From contig CM025849.1 of the NCBI GenBank assembly GCA_003952965.2, positions 23,186,308-23,250,307 of the forward strand: 64,000 bases of DNA. Direction: 5' to 3'. Below are positions 1-12,702 of the stretch, in pieces; the stretch's first letter is position 1; each line of letters begins with the position of its first letter. The notes under the pieces are model-generated. The model did no database searches, had not been told where the DNA came from, and worked only from the letters and a program-made list of their open reading frames with translations. Both the position numbers and the translations under genes were made by a program. This stretch comes from Morella rubra (taxonomy: Eukaryota; Streptophyta; Magnoliopsida; Fagales; Myricaceae).

Positions 1-1859
1 TCTTTTTCTTTTTCTTTTGGTATATGTTTCAGTTTATGTTAAGTTATTTTCTCTTTTTAACTTCAAATCTCTTTTGATCCAGAGTGAACATTTATATTAT
101 TTTCTGTATAATTGTTGGGTGATGAAATTTTGCATACATATCCTTTAAATTTGATTGATGATAATATATTTTTTAAAAGGTACTTTGGAGTTTTATATTT
201 GAAAATGTGTTAGAATGCAACCGGGTTAACATTTTCGCATTAATGGCCCACTCGTATTCGTCTGTTTGGATTTTTCATTGAATATGTTCGCCACTTTCTT
301 GCCACACGAATGTTTGTCTTGTAACTCATATATATATATATACATTTCAACAAATTTTCCGTTTATTAGAATAAACTTTTCTCGTCCAAACAATATTTCT
401 CCGTTTTATGACCTTCTTACCTCCTTAAGGACTTTCGATTTCCCTGGATCCCCCACTAGGTGCACGCCCCTATACTCAGGCCAGTGTCTTTCCTGCCACC
501 GGCGGAATGCTACTCAATATTCTCTTCTCTCTTTTCTTATTTTGATGTTCGGAGATATTGTTTTTCCAGTTCTCTTAAGTTTGAAGAGGAATTCCTAATT
601 ATTTGCTCGTTGGCAAGTAGAAATCCCACTTGCATAAGTTTGAGCCCCTCTGATATTATACCCCGATCCGCATAGATCATGCAGGCCCAGCTCTCTATTT
701 GTAGAGGTTTAAAATATAGTTTACTTGTTGGAATACTGATATGGACAGTATTGCGCCTTAATCCAATTGGCCCCTCCTCTCTTTAGGGAGAGTTTATGTG
801 TTCTGGATCATTCTTTCTACACCGTGCCAGCTTCTAACATATTTGACTAAAAAATAGATCAGAAACATCGTGGAAATATCTTTTATTATCTGTGGGTTGT
901 GATAATTAAAATAATAAATTATGAGTATTCGACACCAATACACCTTGTTTGAAAAGTGGAAAGATTGTCTTTTTTCTTGCTCTCTCATTAAATCTTAATT
1001 GTCAGGTAGTCATATTATCCTTCAAACTTGGAAAGATTATGATTTTCTCCTTTTCTTGACCTTTTTCTTTCTAAACTGCAAAGAAATGGAATGTGCACTA
1101 TTTTCCGAAGAGAAGAAGGATTCGAATATAAGTGGAACGAAAAGATGCAGAGAAAGAAGAATGAGAAGGATTTCAACTTTTAGGCCTGCACCAAGAAGCT
1201 TTGATCAACGCGTAACACATGATTTGTGAGTGAACGTCAATTATTTTAAAACTCAACTGAGCCCATTCTTTAATTAGATCGAATGAATATCCTCATCGTG
1301 TTATCCAAAATTAGGCTAGAAAAGCCCAAGTATCAGCACGCATTTGCACTTCTTAATTTTGTGAAGCCCAAGAAAATATCGTAGACCTGTCAATAAAGCC
1401 CAAATCTTAAAATTCCTTTAAAAGGTTTGGAAAGATACACGGGTTAAATACTAGAACATGGGCTGGGTATTTGCCGGTAGTCGAGTTCTCTGGTACCTTC
1501 AATTTATTCAAGACATGCAATCGATAAAAATTAATGGAAAAAAAATTATATAAATTTTTTTTTTTTTAAAAAAGACGAAAATTTTAAGTGTGGCCATCCT
1601 AGAGGTCCCATTTTGCATCACTACAAGTATATAAAAAATAAAAAAAAAAAAAATTCACTGTTTGCGAGCGAGTATAACACGATGTTTAGCTAGATTAGTT
1701 GGATTCGAGAAGCAGCATCTGGCAGCTTAATTTGGATGCCCAATGGCAATATATACAGGCCGGCCCAGGCCAGCGATGAGACAACAGGATTTGATTCTTG
1801 AATTGGGCTCCCCTCAACCCTCTGTCATGCCAAATTAGGACCTTGGGGAGCCCATTTCT
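1..1859. other. unassigned AT-rich sequence
   Basis: I see no recognisable gene here. Open frames at 266-598 and 999-1229 show no known domain and have no convincing splice or promoter context. The stretch has homopolymer tracts (1552-1574, 1632-1652). A CACTACAAG string at 1619 resembles a CACTA transposon terminus, but the subterminal repeats expected next to it only start about 250 bases later, so I place the element end at 1860. Confidence 0.5.
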
Positions 1860-1872
1860 CATTATAAAAAAA

Positions 1873-2250
1873 CAAGGACTTTAGCAACGATGTCGACCGT
1901 TGCTATAGATTAAAAAAACGCTGCTATAGATTTTAGCAACGTTCTTTTAGCGTGGTCTCCTCTATATGTCCGTTGGGATAGGTTTTAGCAGTAATTTTTC
2001 AAGACTGCTGGTGAAAATCTTGACCTATAGCGGCAGTCACTTAGCCGCGGCCACGACTACCGCTAAAGACCTGAAGTATTTTTTTTAATATTTTAATAGT
2101 GTTTCCCTAAAACGCTGCTATAGGTCTTTAGCAGTCTAAAACGCTGCTATAGACTAATCTGTTGCAGCGTTTTTAGCTATAGCTCAATTTTGCGCTGCGT
2201 TTAAATATCTACAGCAGCATTTTGTGACCGTCGCTAAAACATGTGCTAGA
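1873..2250. repeat. left subterminal repeat array of the CACTA element
   Basis: Many short direct and inverted copies of GCTGCTATAG, TTTAGCA and ACGCTGCT in both orientations. In En/Spm elements such subterminal repeats are transposase-binding sites. The same vocabulary recurs at 7440-7690 and, in a diverged form, at 54240-54920, so the two elements belong to related families. Confidence 0.7.
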
Positions 2251-2495
2251 GTGTTTTTTTTTTTACCCAAAAGAAAAACATTGCAACAACTATATTTATA
2301 AAAACACTGCATTTTTAATTTGTAATACAAATTTATTTTAATAATCATAATTCATTGATGTAAAAACCTAAGAACAAAGATAATAAAGCAAATATAATTC
2401 ATCATTGATTAAATAACCAAGTCTTACAAGTTTTACAACACAAAGAGTCTATACAAGTTTCTACATAAAATAAAAATAACTTTAATCTTAGCGTT

Positions 2496-2575
2496 AGCAA
2501 AAGTAGCTTTTAGTACTCCATCAGCATTGACACCATCTTCACCAAGTGGTAACTTTGCCATTGAAAAGGAGAAAC
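2496..2575 (-). pseudogene. possible captured exon, gene not recognised
   Basis: The minus strand encodes KLPLGEDGVNADGVLKAT followed by FANAK, a peptide that looks like real coding sequence and not random AT-rich translation. I do not recognise the family. It lies inside the CACTA element on the same strand as the exon-like pieces at 4348-4775, so it may come from the same source gene. No complete reading frame survives around it. Confidence 0.3.
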
Positions 2576-4347
2576 GGGATAAAAAAAAATGAACAATATG
2601 CCAATAGCTTGAACAGATGCAACAGAGAGATATAGAATACATAGAGACATTTTAGAGGCACTTCAAAATTCATAAACATAGAAGGGCATTCCAAAATTCA
2701 TAAACATAGAGGCATTTTACAGTCCTAGCAATAAGATTGGTATTGGCACATAGCAAGAATTTTACAATTTCTTCATACAGATAAGTATGCTATACAGAAC
2801 TGGTGAATGTTGTGTCTGACCTGAACATATAAAACATGGTGGCTGTCTATTAAACTTATACAGAGGAACTATGTTCATCTATAGAAAATAAACATAATAA
2901 AAACCTTCAGGAGGTGGGTAAAATTTCCACAAGAACAATAAGGCACCTACTCATATGGTGGTCGGCAGCAGCAGGCCTCAATGGCACTTAGTTTTGCCAG
3001 TTTATATTGCTTCAGAGTCTGCATTCAAGGGGGAAAAACTCTTGACCAAGTGACAGGAAAAAGTGGAACTATCACCATTATTGATGCCACTGGAGAGAGA
3101 TGAGCAAATTAAAGGTAAAAGTTCAGAAGAGACCTTATATTTTATCGACAAAGTTGTTGCAGTCTTCAGATTTCACAAGACAACTACTCAAGCGCTTCTA
3201 GTTTTCAGTATTGTTTAGCTTAACACAAACACCAACATCAAGAATAAATACAAGACAAAATTGAAAGGATTAATCTACATATTTTAATAACAAAAAATCC
3301 TCACCTGTTTTAGAAACCATGAATGGTAGTCTCGAAGTTGGTATTCTTTATACCTAACCAGGGGAGGAGAGGTAGATTAATTGCAGACATCACACCAACA
3401 CAAGTTTACCCAAGCAAAGGAGAAATGATACAAGACAGAAGCAATGCCTAAATTTTACCATGCGAGAAGGGAAAATACCACATGTGAAAGTAATAAATTT
3501 ACTCAAATGCACCAAATGGGATGTACCCAGCCACATCTGAAGTATACAGTGACAAGTCCTGAATGAGAAATGAATAAGCTAGCACTGACCATTTACAAAA
3601 AAAAAAATCTGGGAAGAAATAAGAATGGCACTCAAAGGGAGGTATATAAGCTTCTGAGAAACACAAGCTTAATGTAATGTAAAATGGTCATTTAACCCTA
3701 CAAAAGTCTGGGAGATCCTTGCCAAAGATTCTTCATTAAGCCCCAAGGCATTGAAATCTAACGGAATTAGAGGGCACTCAATTAGCACTAAAAATGAGTA
3801 CAAACCGAATCCCTTAGCAGTAAAAACAATAGCAGAATTGGAAATGATGATCAAGTCATTCTCCATTTCTAGACATATACCACCAATTACCTAGATTTTA
3901 AATTTGTTATAGGATTATCGCCTTGAGAACCTTCGGGTAAATCCCTCTCCAAACAAAAATATCCGCTTTTCAAAATTTGAAATCGACATGTTAAATTTCA
4001 TACTCAGAGATTACTAATGAGAACTAAATATAACATGATCATAACATGTTAGCTTCATAGTAGTTGCAGAAGAGATAAGTAACTTTATGGGGCAAAAAGG
4101 TCATCTAAAGCTATCATAAGCTTCAGTTTTTATGACAAATGAACTTCAGCTTTGAACACACTTACGCCAATACTGTGAACACTAGAATTCCCACCAAAAT
4201 AAAACATGATCAGATACTGCAAGTGACAGGTCAAGGTCCACCCATAAGTGAACGACAAACAATATTATGTAGATGCCCGAAAAATTCCTTTAGAAAAGAA
4301 ATTTGCACAGAAAACAATATTATGTGTATATAGCACAGAAAACATAC

Positions 4348-4775
4348 CCAGGTGCTTTTGCAGGGCGATTTGACTTCCTTTCTCCAGAGTTTAAACCCCA
4401 AACCCTTGAGCCTTCCAACCAATTCTGTTAAATACTATACCAGAATAATCTGAACTGCCTTATGAGAGCCTAATTCTGTTAAATACCATACAAGAAATTT
4501 CACTATTTCTCAATTCACTCATACCTAAAAATTTGCACTAAATAGGAACTTATGGATGTTAAAATTTGCGAGAACCATTTAAAGTGTGATCAACAGAAAT
4601 AGATTCACCCAGGCATAAAGAAGAAGAAATAATCGTATGGACCACACAAAAAGTACCTGGTTAGCCCAACGTACAGATTTTGCTTCCTTGGCATAAGCTT
4701 GAATCAACCCCAAAAGAGCATTTAAATTACCCCTCACACCTTCAGTTCTTTCGGCACCATCTAAATCAGTTGACC
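4348..4775 (-). pseudogene. captured two-exon gene fragment inside the CACTA element
   Basis: Two minus-strand exon-like blocks are separated by an intron-like AT-rich gap. The first (4657-4775) reads GNLNALLGLIQAYAKEAKSV followed by RWANQ, then a GT donor at 4656-4655 (GTACTTTTTG). The second (4348-4420) reads TLEKGSQIALQKHLG and ends at a GTATGT donor; a TAA sits just upstream in its frame, consistent with decay. The low-gap, charged, leucine-rich peptides look like real coding sequence. I do not recognise the protein. Transduplication of host exons is known for CACTA, MULE and Helitron elements; that these blocks were captured is inference. Confidence 0.45.
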
Positions 4776-5300
4776 ATTTACTCCTACCTATATTCTTTCA
4801 TGACTTCTTCCTTTGGATGGTCTCCTTTGGTAGTGGCGAAACCAGAAATCCAATCAAAAGGCGGTCAAACTCTTAAGGAAAAATGACAAAATTTTTTTTT
4901 TTTTACTAAGTAATACAAAAACATATCTTAGAGTTAAAATATCAAAAATTAAGGATTAAAAACACTAAAAATATTGAAATACACATACCGTACTATTTGC
5001 TTATCCATTATCTAAATAAAAACAAAACAAACAAAATTCATCAATCTAATTTCATAACCTAATCACAGTTTTACAACCTAGTCCTAATCACAATTTCAAT
5101 ATAATACACAATCAAATCCTAATCAAAGATTCACAAATTCATCAAATAAAATTCATCACATTATTCATCACAATATCAAATTCATCACATTATTCATCAA
5201 TAATTAAAATAAATTCATCATAATTCACAAACATTTAATAATCCTAATCAAACCCTAATCAAAGATTCAAAATCAAATTAATCAAATTCGAAAGTTTAAT

Positions 5301-5553
5301 AGAAAAATAATCAAATTCAAATTCATAATCTGTTTAATAGAAAAATAATCAAATTCATAAATTCATAATCTGTTTAATAGAAAATATAATCAATTCACAA
5401 ATTCCTAATCTATTTAATAGAAAAATAATCAAATTCAACAAATTCCTAATCTATTTAATAGAAAAATAATCAAATTCACAAATTCCTAATCTGTTTAATA
5501 GAAAAATAATCAAATTAACAAATTCCTAATCTGTTTAATAGAAAAATAATCAA
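5301..5553. repeat. tandem repeat, about 40 bp x 6
   Basis: Successive units of 40-41 bp share the core AATCTGTTTAATAGAAAAAT followed by AATCAAATTCA. Six full units and a partial one are visible, with variants AATCTATTTAATAG and CAATTCACAAATTCC. It is immediately followed by a GA-rich tract. Confidence 0.85.
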
Positions 5554-5662
5554 ATTGAGAGAGAGTTCGATGTACCTGGAGGCTAGAGAGAGAGAAAGCG
5601 GAGAGAGAGAAAGAGAAAGAGGCAAAGTTGGAGGAAGAGAGCCTGAGAGGCAGAGGAGAGGC

Positions 5663-5695
<33 letters not shown>

Positions 5696-5860
5696 TAGAG
5701 AGGGAGCAAGGAGCAGCGTTGGAGGAGGAGAGCCTAAGAGGCAGAGTGAGAGGGAGGTTGGCGTTGGTTGGCAGTAGGCAGAGGCTGTAGGCTGCTGGCT
5801 GGCGTCGGGAGGTAGGGAACAGAGTGAGAGAGGGTGGGCATCGGGGAGAGAAGGGGGCAA
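5554..5860. repeat. GA-rich low-complexity tract
   Basis: Long runs of GAGA with interspersed GGCAGAGG and GGAGGAGAG motifs, densest at 5657-5690. The minus-strand open frame over it (5510-5860) is a low-complexity Ser/Leu/Pro translation and is not a supported gene. Confidence 0.8.
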
Positions 5861-7439
5861 TTGAGAGGGGTGGTGCGAATTAAACCAGCCGTTTCACCTG
5901 TTGCGAATTTAAAAAATAAAATAAAATAAGGCCAACCTGGGCCTAGGTCGGTTGGGGCCTGGGCGCTTGAGGTTGGGGGGCGGGCTTAGGTTGTTGGGGA
6001 GCGGGCTGGGCTTAAGACATATAAAAAAAAAATTTTGGAAGGATTTCTCAGGGCGATGGGGTGCAGCTTCCCCCCATCATCCCTGTGTAGTTCCGCCCCT
6101 GTCCTTCGAAATCCCATCTATTGACATCTATCGAAGAATCTATAACTTAAAAAATAGTTTGGTAAATCAATAGCTTAGAAAAAAAAAAAGTTAGGTAAAT
6201 CAAACTATAGGACCCAAAATTCCAAGTATAACGAAAAGAAAGCCTGAATGAGTTAGATTCAACAAAGACCCAATAGCGTAACAGCGTATGCAGATCTAAT
6301 TTTGGAAGTGAAAATGGAAGAAGTTGCAGGGAGCAGCAGATCAAGCTGGGGAAGAAAAGGAAAACCTAAGGAAAATAGGAGAGAAAGCAAAAACGAAGAA
6401 ATCGATTTATGAAATGCTAGCGGGTAACCAACTCAAAATGTCTGGGGAGAATATGTGAGATAGAGAATTAAGTTGGCCTAACCAGAGAATAGAGAATAGA
6501 GAGGAGTACCAATGTGAATTGTTTTTCCACGAGAGTTGGGTATGACTCCGAATGCTCAGGGGCAAAAGGGATTGATGTTAGGTTTATCTAATACCGACCC
6601 TTGCTTCTTTTTCACTTCAGTTTAGTTTCCCATTAAAGGGAAGGATTGAAAAGGTGAAGCTTTGGTGGCTGGGCTCAAAATGATGAAGCCATTGATGGGA
6701 AGGACTGAAAAGACGAGAGATAAATTGTGGCTGGGAGATAGAGAATTGAAGAATGAGAAAGCGCCAAAACTTTTGGCGCCTTCCTTAAATTTTCTTTGAC
6801 ATTTGAGCGGCACAAGGAAGATAGTAATAGATTTATCTGTAATTTTGTAATTTGTAACAGTAATAATAATAATTTGTAATTTGTAACAGTATTTAAAAAT
6901 CTTAGTAATTAGTATTAAATACATAGCATATTATTTTTACACTCTTTTTTATAACTAGTGTAATAATCTTAATTAAAATAGGTTGGTAATAATAATATCT
7001 AGTACTTATAATTTAAAAGTATAATGCCTTGTATATAGTATAGTACTTAGTACATAAAATAACTTAGTACTAATAATACTTTGAACTTTATACCTAGTAT
7101 TTAAAAAATCTTAGTGCTTCGTATTAAATATATGTTTTTTGGTTAAACGGTAAGTAATATGTTTTTATTATATACATATATATACTTAGGTTTAGCATGC
7201 TATTTGCTATATGTGTTTATCATATACATGATATTTGCTAATTAACCAAAGTATGATAATATATATGTTCATTATAAGTATGATAATAGATTTAGCCAAT
7301 AAATATGCAATTACCATAACAACTATAGGTCTAATTTAAAATATATCATATAACAACTTCAATTTTCATAACACTCCACCTAATTTCATATTTTATTAAG
7401 TAGGTCTTGGAAAATAAAAATTTTCAAATACATGACACA

Positions 7440-7702
7440 AATGCTGCTATAGATTCACCTTTAGTAGTGTTTATTTTAAAAAACGGTGCTAAAAGCTAGA
7501 CCTATAGCAACGGTCATAGTGTCGGGCTTTTAGCGGCATTTGTGTAAAAATGCCACTAAATAGTGTCTTTAACCGCCACTAAAAAGACTGTCGCTAGAGG
7601 TGGTTTTTTCATTTTTTTAAACGTTGCTAAAGGGTGTCTTTAGCAACGTTTTTAGCGACCGCCGCTAAAAAGACTGCTCTAAAGACCAGTTTTTTCGTAG
7701 TG
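7440..7702. repeat. right subterminal repeats and terminus of the CACTA element
   Basis: Repeated GCTGCTATAG, CGCTAAAA and TTTAGC strings in both orientations lead to the terminal TTTTTTCGTAGTG. The block mirrors the left array at 1873-2250. Confidence 0.7.
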
Positions 7703-8734
7703 CTCTCCCATTAAATCATCTATTTCTATTATAATAAATATAAAAAATTCATTCAAATCATCTCTCTCTTCACTTTTTACCAACTCTCATACTCCAAAAT
7801 TTTAACCTCCCCAAAATTTTATCACAAAAACACTAAATTCACTAAATGTCAATTATTAAAAAGTAAATACATATAAAAAAAAATATCATTGGTCTATTGA
7901 ATAGAGGTGTTCCAAGACATTCGACAGGAGCTGTACTACTAGTAAACTAGGGACACAGTCTATGGATAATAAAATGTGTTGGTGGGACACGGGAACACTT
8001 GACAGATCCGGTGTTGCAGAAAGATTTTCCCTGGACTCTTTTGGAACGAGCATGAGTAGAAAATTTTTTATAATTAAATAAGCACGAGAACAACTAGAGA
8101 TTGTCCGGTTCTGCCCACTTTTCTCCCTTGCACACTATGCTGGATTGTTTTCATCTTGACTGCTTTGTATACTATCTCTAATTGGTTGCCTCTCAAACTA
8201 ATTGTTCGATGAAGCTTTATATATATTTGTTCCAACAACACTAAATTTCTTTTTTTCATAGTTATTTATTACGGTACTGATACTGGTGTTATACATTCAA
8301 GGTTGACACCTTAATGAATAATAAATATATTTTGATCTGTACTATAAAAGCATACATAATTCAAAACTGTTTAGCAATTTAAAGATGTCCATTAATGTCG
8401 ATAGTTCAGGAGATTAAGTGCATATGAGATGGTAGTTTGAGAGGATAAAATGTGATTTTCTTTGCATAATTGTAGCCCTTCGGCGGTCATTCTATTGGTT
8501 GTTGGACGTCGATTCATCTTAAAAATTCAGCTACCCACCACTTATCCTACAAAGGAGAAAAATAAAAGATATTAATAATGATGTCTAATGCCCTTTTGCC
8601 TTCCACGTCAATTCATTTTAAAAATTTAGCTACCCACCCATTTATCCTACAAAGGAGAAAAATAAAATAAAATTAATAATGAATTGTAGACATGTTCATT
8701 TTTTAGATTTAGATGCATTTTTTTTAGATTAATG
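7703..8734. other. no gene; contains a diverged local duplication
   Basis: Two similar blocks lie close together, roughly 8505-8585 and 8605-8690, sharing AATTCATTTTAAAAATTTAG, CTACCCACC and TTATCCTACAAAGGAGAAAA. This is a local tandem duplication with divergence. Nothing else is recognisable before the copia pol remnant. Confidence 0.5.
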
Positions 8735-10428
8735 AAAGGGATGTAACTGAACCCACTGATGAGTCTGAAAAGTTCAAAACTCAAGAGCCTCGATGCAGTA
8801 AAAGAATAATTAAACCTCCAGCTATATTCACTTTGATAAATGAGATTTATCATATGGAATCGAAGGAGTTAGATAATGATCCATGCACTTACCAAGAGGT
8901 TATTAGTGACAAGGATACAACACAGTGGGAGGTGGCGATGGAATTAAAAATGACTCCATGTACTCCAATGAGATATGAACGCTAGTTGATCAACCAGAAG
9001 GCATCAAGCCTATAAGTTGTAAAGGGGTATTCAAAAGAAAAAGGGGACCTATTGGAGAGGTAGAGACCTTCAAAGCTAGACTGGTAGCGAAAGGTTATAT
9101 TTAAAAACATGGTATTGACTATGAGGAAACCTTTTCACCAGTAGCTATGATGAAGTCCATTAGAATCTTTTTGTCAATCGCCGCTCATTGTGAATATGAT
9201 ATACGACAGATAGATGTGAAAACCGCATTTTTGAATGGTACATCCAAGAGAGGTTTTATATGTAGCAACCTAAAGGTTTCCTATCTCCTGGACATGAATC
9301 TAAAGTGTGTAAACTGAACAAGTCCATTTATGGACTAAAACAGGCATCACGTTGCTGGAACATCCGTTTTGCTGATCAAATTATTTTGTTTCTTACAAAA
9401 TATAGATGAATCATGTGTTATAAGAAGATTAGTAGGAGGTCAATAATGTTCCTAGTTGTTTATGTCGATGATATTCTACTCATAAGGAATGACATTGGAG
9501 CCAGCGAAAGTGTGGTTAGCGAACAATTTTTCAATAAAAGACCTCGGGGAAGCATCCTACATTTGGGATCAAAGTGTTTAGAAACTGAGAAAAGAAGTTT
9601 TTAGGACTTTCGCGAGTCAATTATATTGGATACTGGCACAGTTTATCATGTAGGATAGAAAGGGTTTTTACCCTTTATGCATAATATTTATCTCTCTAAA
9701 AAGATGTCTCCTAAGACACAAGAAAGAAAGAGATAAAATGAGGAATTATCCTTATGCTTCTGTCATAAGAAACTTTGTGTATGCAATATTCTGTATAAGC
9801 CAGATATCAGTCATGTAGTTAGTGTTGTGAGTAGATATCAATCAGACCTAGGCCTTGAGCACTGGACAACGATCAAGTATATTCTCAAGCAAGCATATTC
9901 TCAAGTAATTGAGAATAACTAAATACTATTGTCTAGTGTGTGATGGTGAGGATTTGCTGACTGTCTAAGGGATACACATAATCAGATTTTCAATTAGATG
10001 TTGATGATAGAAGATCTACATTTGGATTTTTGTTTACTTTGGGTAAAGGAGTAGTGAGTTGGAGAAGTTTCAAGCAGAATATCACAATGACTCCACCACT
10101 GAGGCATAATATATAGCTGCAAGCGAATCTGCAAAGAAAGCTGTGTGGATACGAAAATTTATACAAGAGCTTCAAGTTGTCCGTCGATTGAGTCCCTGAT
10201 CACTATTTATTGTAGCAACAATGGTGCTACAGGGCTCATCAAAGGACAAAACATATAGAAAGAAGATTTCATCTCATACGTGAAATTGTGAATCGAGGTG
10301 ATGTGGTGATTGCTAAGATAGCATTAACTGAGAACATCGCAGACCCGTTCACTAAACCTTTGACTCAAAATGTGTTTGAGAAGCATTTGGAGTCTATGGG
10401 TGTTAAGTACATGTATGATTGGTTCTAA
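8735..10428 (+). pseudogene. Ty1/copia retrotransposon pol remnant (RT and RNase H)
   Basis: The 3' half of a copia polyprotein, decayed by stops and frameshifts. In order: a linker read around 8740-8980; reverse transcriptase start with FKARLVAKGY (about 9080), DYEETFSPVA (about 9118) and QIDVKTAFLNG (about 9208); the RT active-site motif YVDDILL at 9460-9480; an RNase H segment with ASESAKKAVWIRKF (about 10120-10163); and the family-typical C-terminus ENIADPFTKPLT ending at TAA 10426-10428. Gag, protease and most of integrase are absent, so the copy is 5'-truncated. In copia elements this protein copies the genomic RNA and removes the RNA strand. No frame is intact, so it is not functional. 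Confidence 0.93.
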
Positions 10429-11502
10429 GTGCAAGTGAGAGATTGTTAGATGAATGCCCTCGAAACCAATTTTTAGGAATAATTATGAGAATTATATTGG
10501 ATATTTCTTATGGATTAGTCACTTGTATATATTATTTTATAAAACATCGAGTATTTGTAATGACATGAGATGTATATACAAAATATTGTTGAGTAGCATG
10601 TAGAAAAATCAGGCTAATGATTAATGATCATAGGATTGGAGTATGATTTTTCAAATTCTTGTTGACTCACTATGTTATAGACCAATATATCTAATTTTGT
10701 ATAAATAGGTCTATACTCGTTATGCCTCTATTAGATAGAATGGTGGACTTTGTTATTGAGGTGATGATCTTAAGCAGATAAGTGGATCCACTTTAAAAGT
10801 ACATATTTTGAAATGGATCAAACATGAATACATTTTGAAAATCATCACGAATATAGAGAATGATATTCAACACAATTAACTTATGTTGTCCTTAGACCAG
10901 AGAGGAGTTATGCATATTTGTTTATTGTGTGCTTGTGGTTGTGCTTTGACTGAATCTTTTGGTGATGATCTTCGTAGATCAAATATTCCAGATAATGTTG
11001 GGCCTTGTGCATAGTAAGTGAATTTGTGTAATTGCTCAATATGGAATCCACTAGTCTCTTATTGAAGTAGTATATTCATTATGTCTATATAATGTTGGAC
11101 TCAAATAAAACGTTGTGCAGCAGATTTTGTGAAAAAGGTTTTCACAGTTTTTGTTTACTTATATTCAATGAAAATATATTTATGTGAGAAAATTGTTTTG
11201 AAATTTTTAGGAGGTCCAACTAGGTACAGACTGAGAATTAAGAATTATATGAACCATAGATTTTATCAGTGATATAATTTCAATCCTGAAGGTTTATGTG
11301 CAATATAATATGGTGGAAAGGATAAATAAGTAAATAATTATTAGCAAAAGAGATTTCACAAAAAAAGTCTCATGATCTTCGGGATCAATTGTAATATGTT
11401 AATGGATATTATCACAATATATAGAAACCCATAAATTCAGAATAAATAATATTAGGGAGTTAATAAAAAAGAATTTTCATGATGAACCTGCAGTCAAAAT
11501 TT
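10429..11502 (+). repeat. polypurine tract and start of the copia 3' LTR
   Basis: After the pol stop comes a purine-rich stretch (AAGTGAGAGAT, 10433-10443) and then TGTTAGATGAATGCCC, a typical copia LTR start at 10444. The 3' boundary is not resolved, because the sequence is AT-rich and a solo LTR of another family inserted at 11507. I find no second LTR copy in the window to fix the end. Confidence 0.6.
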
Positions 11503-11507
11503 GAGGT

Positions 11508-12697
11508 TGTTAGCTCAAGGTTTCTCCTTGAGCTATCTAACTCGATTTTGATAATAACAAATGACAAATTAGCTTTAGAGTATTTTTAGAATATATGGTT
11601 GTCAATCCACTATTCAATCGAGAGTACTCATTGTATTTAAATCTCTTTCAAGTTTATTATGCCTTATATTTGATTTAAACACCATGACATGCACTAAACT
11701 ATTATATTTTTCATTGTAGGAGTTTTCGTGTTGAAATGGAAAGGATTGCATATCAAAAAGCACTGAAAAACTCCTTTCGCAAGATGGTGTCGACATTTGG
11801 AGACATGGTGTTGACACATAGCACAACTGCCAAAATGCCATTTTGATGGTGTCGACGCATGGTGAAGGAAGTGTGACACACATGCCACAGGCACCTGGGA
11901 GTCAATTTCAGACTTGAAGATGGTGACGATATAAAGGCATATATGTGTCGACACATGTTGCGGGTACTCTGTTTTTAAAACGATGACTTGGCACACAAAT
12001 CAAGAAGTTGTGGCACTTAGGGCACCTCTCCAACATTCCAAAAAGGCCTTTGGACTCCCTAAGACTGAAGACCTATAAAGCTAACATTATGGAGAGAGAA
12101 AATGCATCTTTTACATCTCTAGCATCATCAATTTTGACCTAGCCCCCAAAAAAGAGAAAATGCAAAAGAACAAACTGCTTGTTTCCCAAGATATCTGCTA
12201 CTTTCTTGCTGCTATCACTATCAGATCTTGTCTTTAGCCATTTATTGAGCATTGTATTTACTGATCTAGCTTTTAGAGCTATTGTTTATCATTCCTATCT
12301 TTAAACCTTTGAAAAAATCTTTAAGTGTGGGATACACTTGGGCCTACCCGTAAGGATAGAAGAAATATCATATGCTTTGAGATTTGTGGTTCGAGTTGAA
12401 GAGTGAGCTCGGAAAAACTCTTGTAACGGTTACTTAGCACTGGAAACTAAGTTGTAAACACTATTGGATTATAGTGGAGAAGCCCAAGGAAGGCAATGGC
12501 CTTGGGGGTGGACGTAGGTAAGTATTGGCCGAACCACCTAAAAATCGCAGTGTTATCTCTCTTACTTTATTAGTATCATTTGTTGTTTTTTGATTTATAT
12601 ATCATTTAATAATTTTCAGATCTGCGTTTTTATCAAAAAAGTTTAATATTTTATTAAACCCAATTCACCACCTCTTGGATTGTTATTTAGACTCATA
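11508..12697 (+). mobile_element. solo LTR, family A copy 1, with 5-bp duplication GAGGT
   Basis: A 1190-bp block starts TGTTAGCTCAAGG and ends ...TTTAGACTCATA. It is flanked by identical GAGGT (11503-11507 and 12698-12702), the 5-bp target duplication of LTR retrotransposons. It is colinear with 55286-56513, which ends in the canonical CA; here the terminal CA has become TA. No internal coding region lies between the duplications, so this is a solo LTR left by recombination. A TATAAAG (12074-12080) may be its promoter. Repeated GTGTCGACACAT-like palindromes occupy 11785-11960. Confidence 0.9.
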
Positions 12698-12702
12698 GAG
12701 GT

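Larger units (their letters stand above)
4831..6101. mobile_element. hAT-like non-autonomous element nested in the CACTA element
   Basis: The left end TAGTGGCGAAACCAGAAATC (4831) and the reverse complement of the right end, CAGGGGCGGAACTACACAGG (right end 6101), are typical of plant hAT elements that begin CAGNGGCG. Flanking octamers TCCTTTGG (4823-4830) and TCCTTCGA (6102-6109) agree at six of eight bases, compatible with an old 8-bp target duplication. The interior has no transposase; it consists of a tandem repeat, a GA-rich tract and a short GC-richer segment. Confidence 0.55.
1860..7702. mobile_element. non-autonomous CACTA-like DNA transposon
   Basis: The right end reads ...TTTTTTCGTAGTG (7691-7702), whose reverse complement CACTACGAAAAAACTGGTC is a CACTA-type terminus. 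The left end CATTATAAAAAAACAAGG (1860-1877) matches it with a few changes. Both ends carry subterminal repeats built on TTTAGC/GCTATAG/GCTGCTA strings (1873-2250 and 7440-7690), a hallmark of plant En/Spm-like elements. CTC occurs just outside the right end (7703-7705) and at 1858-1860, which would be a 3-bp target duplication if one C was lost at the left terminus. The 5.8-kb interior has no transposase. It holds exon-like fragments on the minus strand and a nested hAT-like insertion. The exact left base is uncertain. Confidence 0.72.

Noticed and set aside
1619-1650. CACTACAAG as the left end of the CACTA element
   Set aside because: Subterminal repeats start only after 1860, and the TIR-like CATTATAAAAAAACAAGG there matches the right end better. 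Kept as an alternative boundary only.
5510-5860. 116-aa minus-strand frame
   Set aside because: It is the low-complexity translation of a GA-rich tract inside a transposon.
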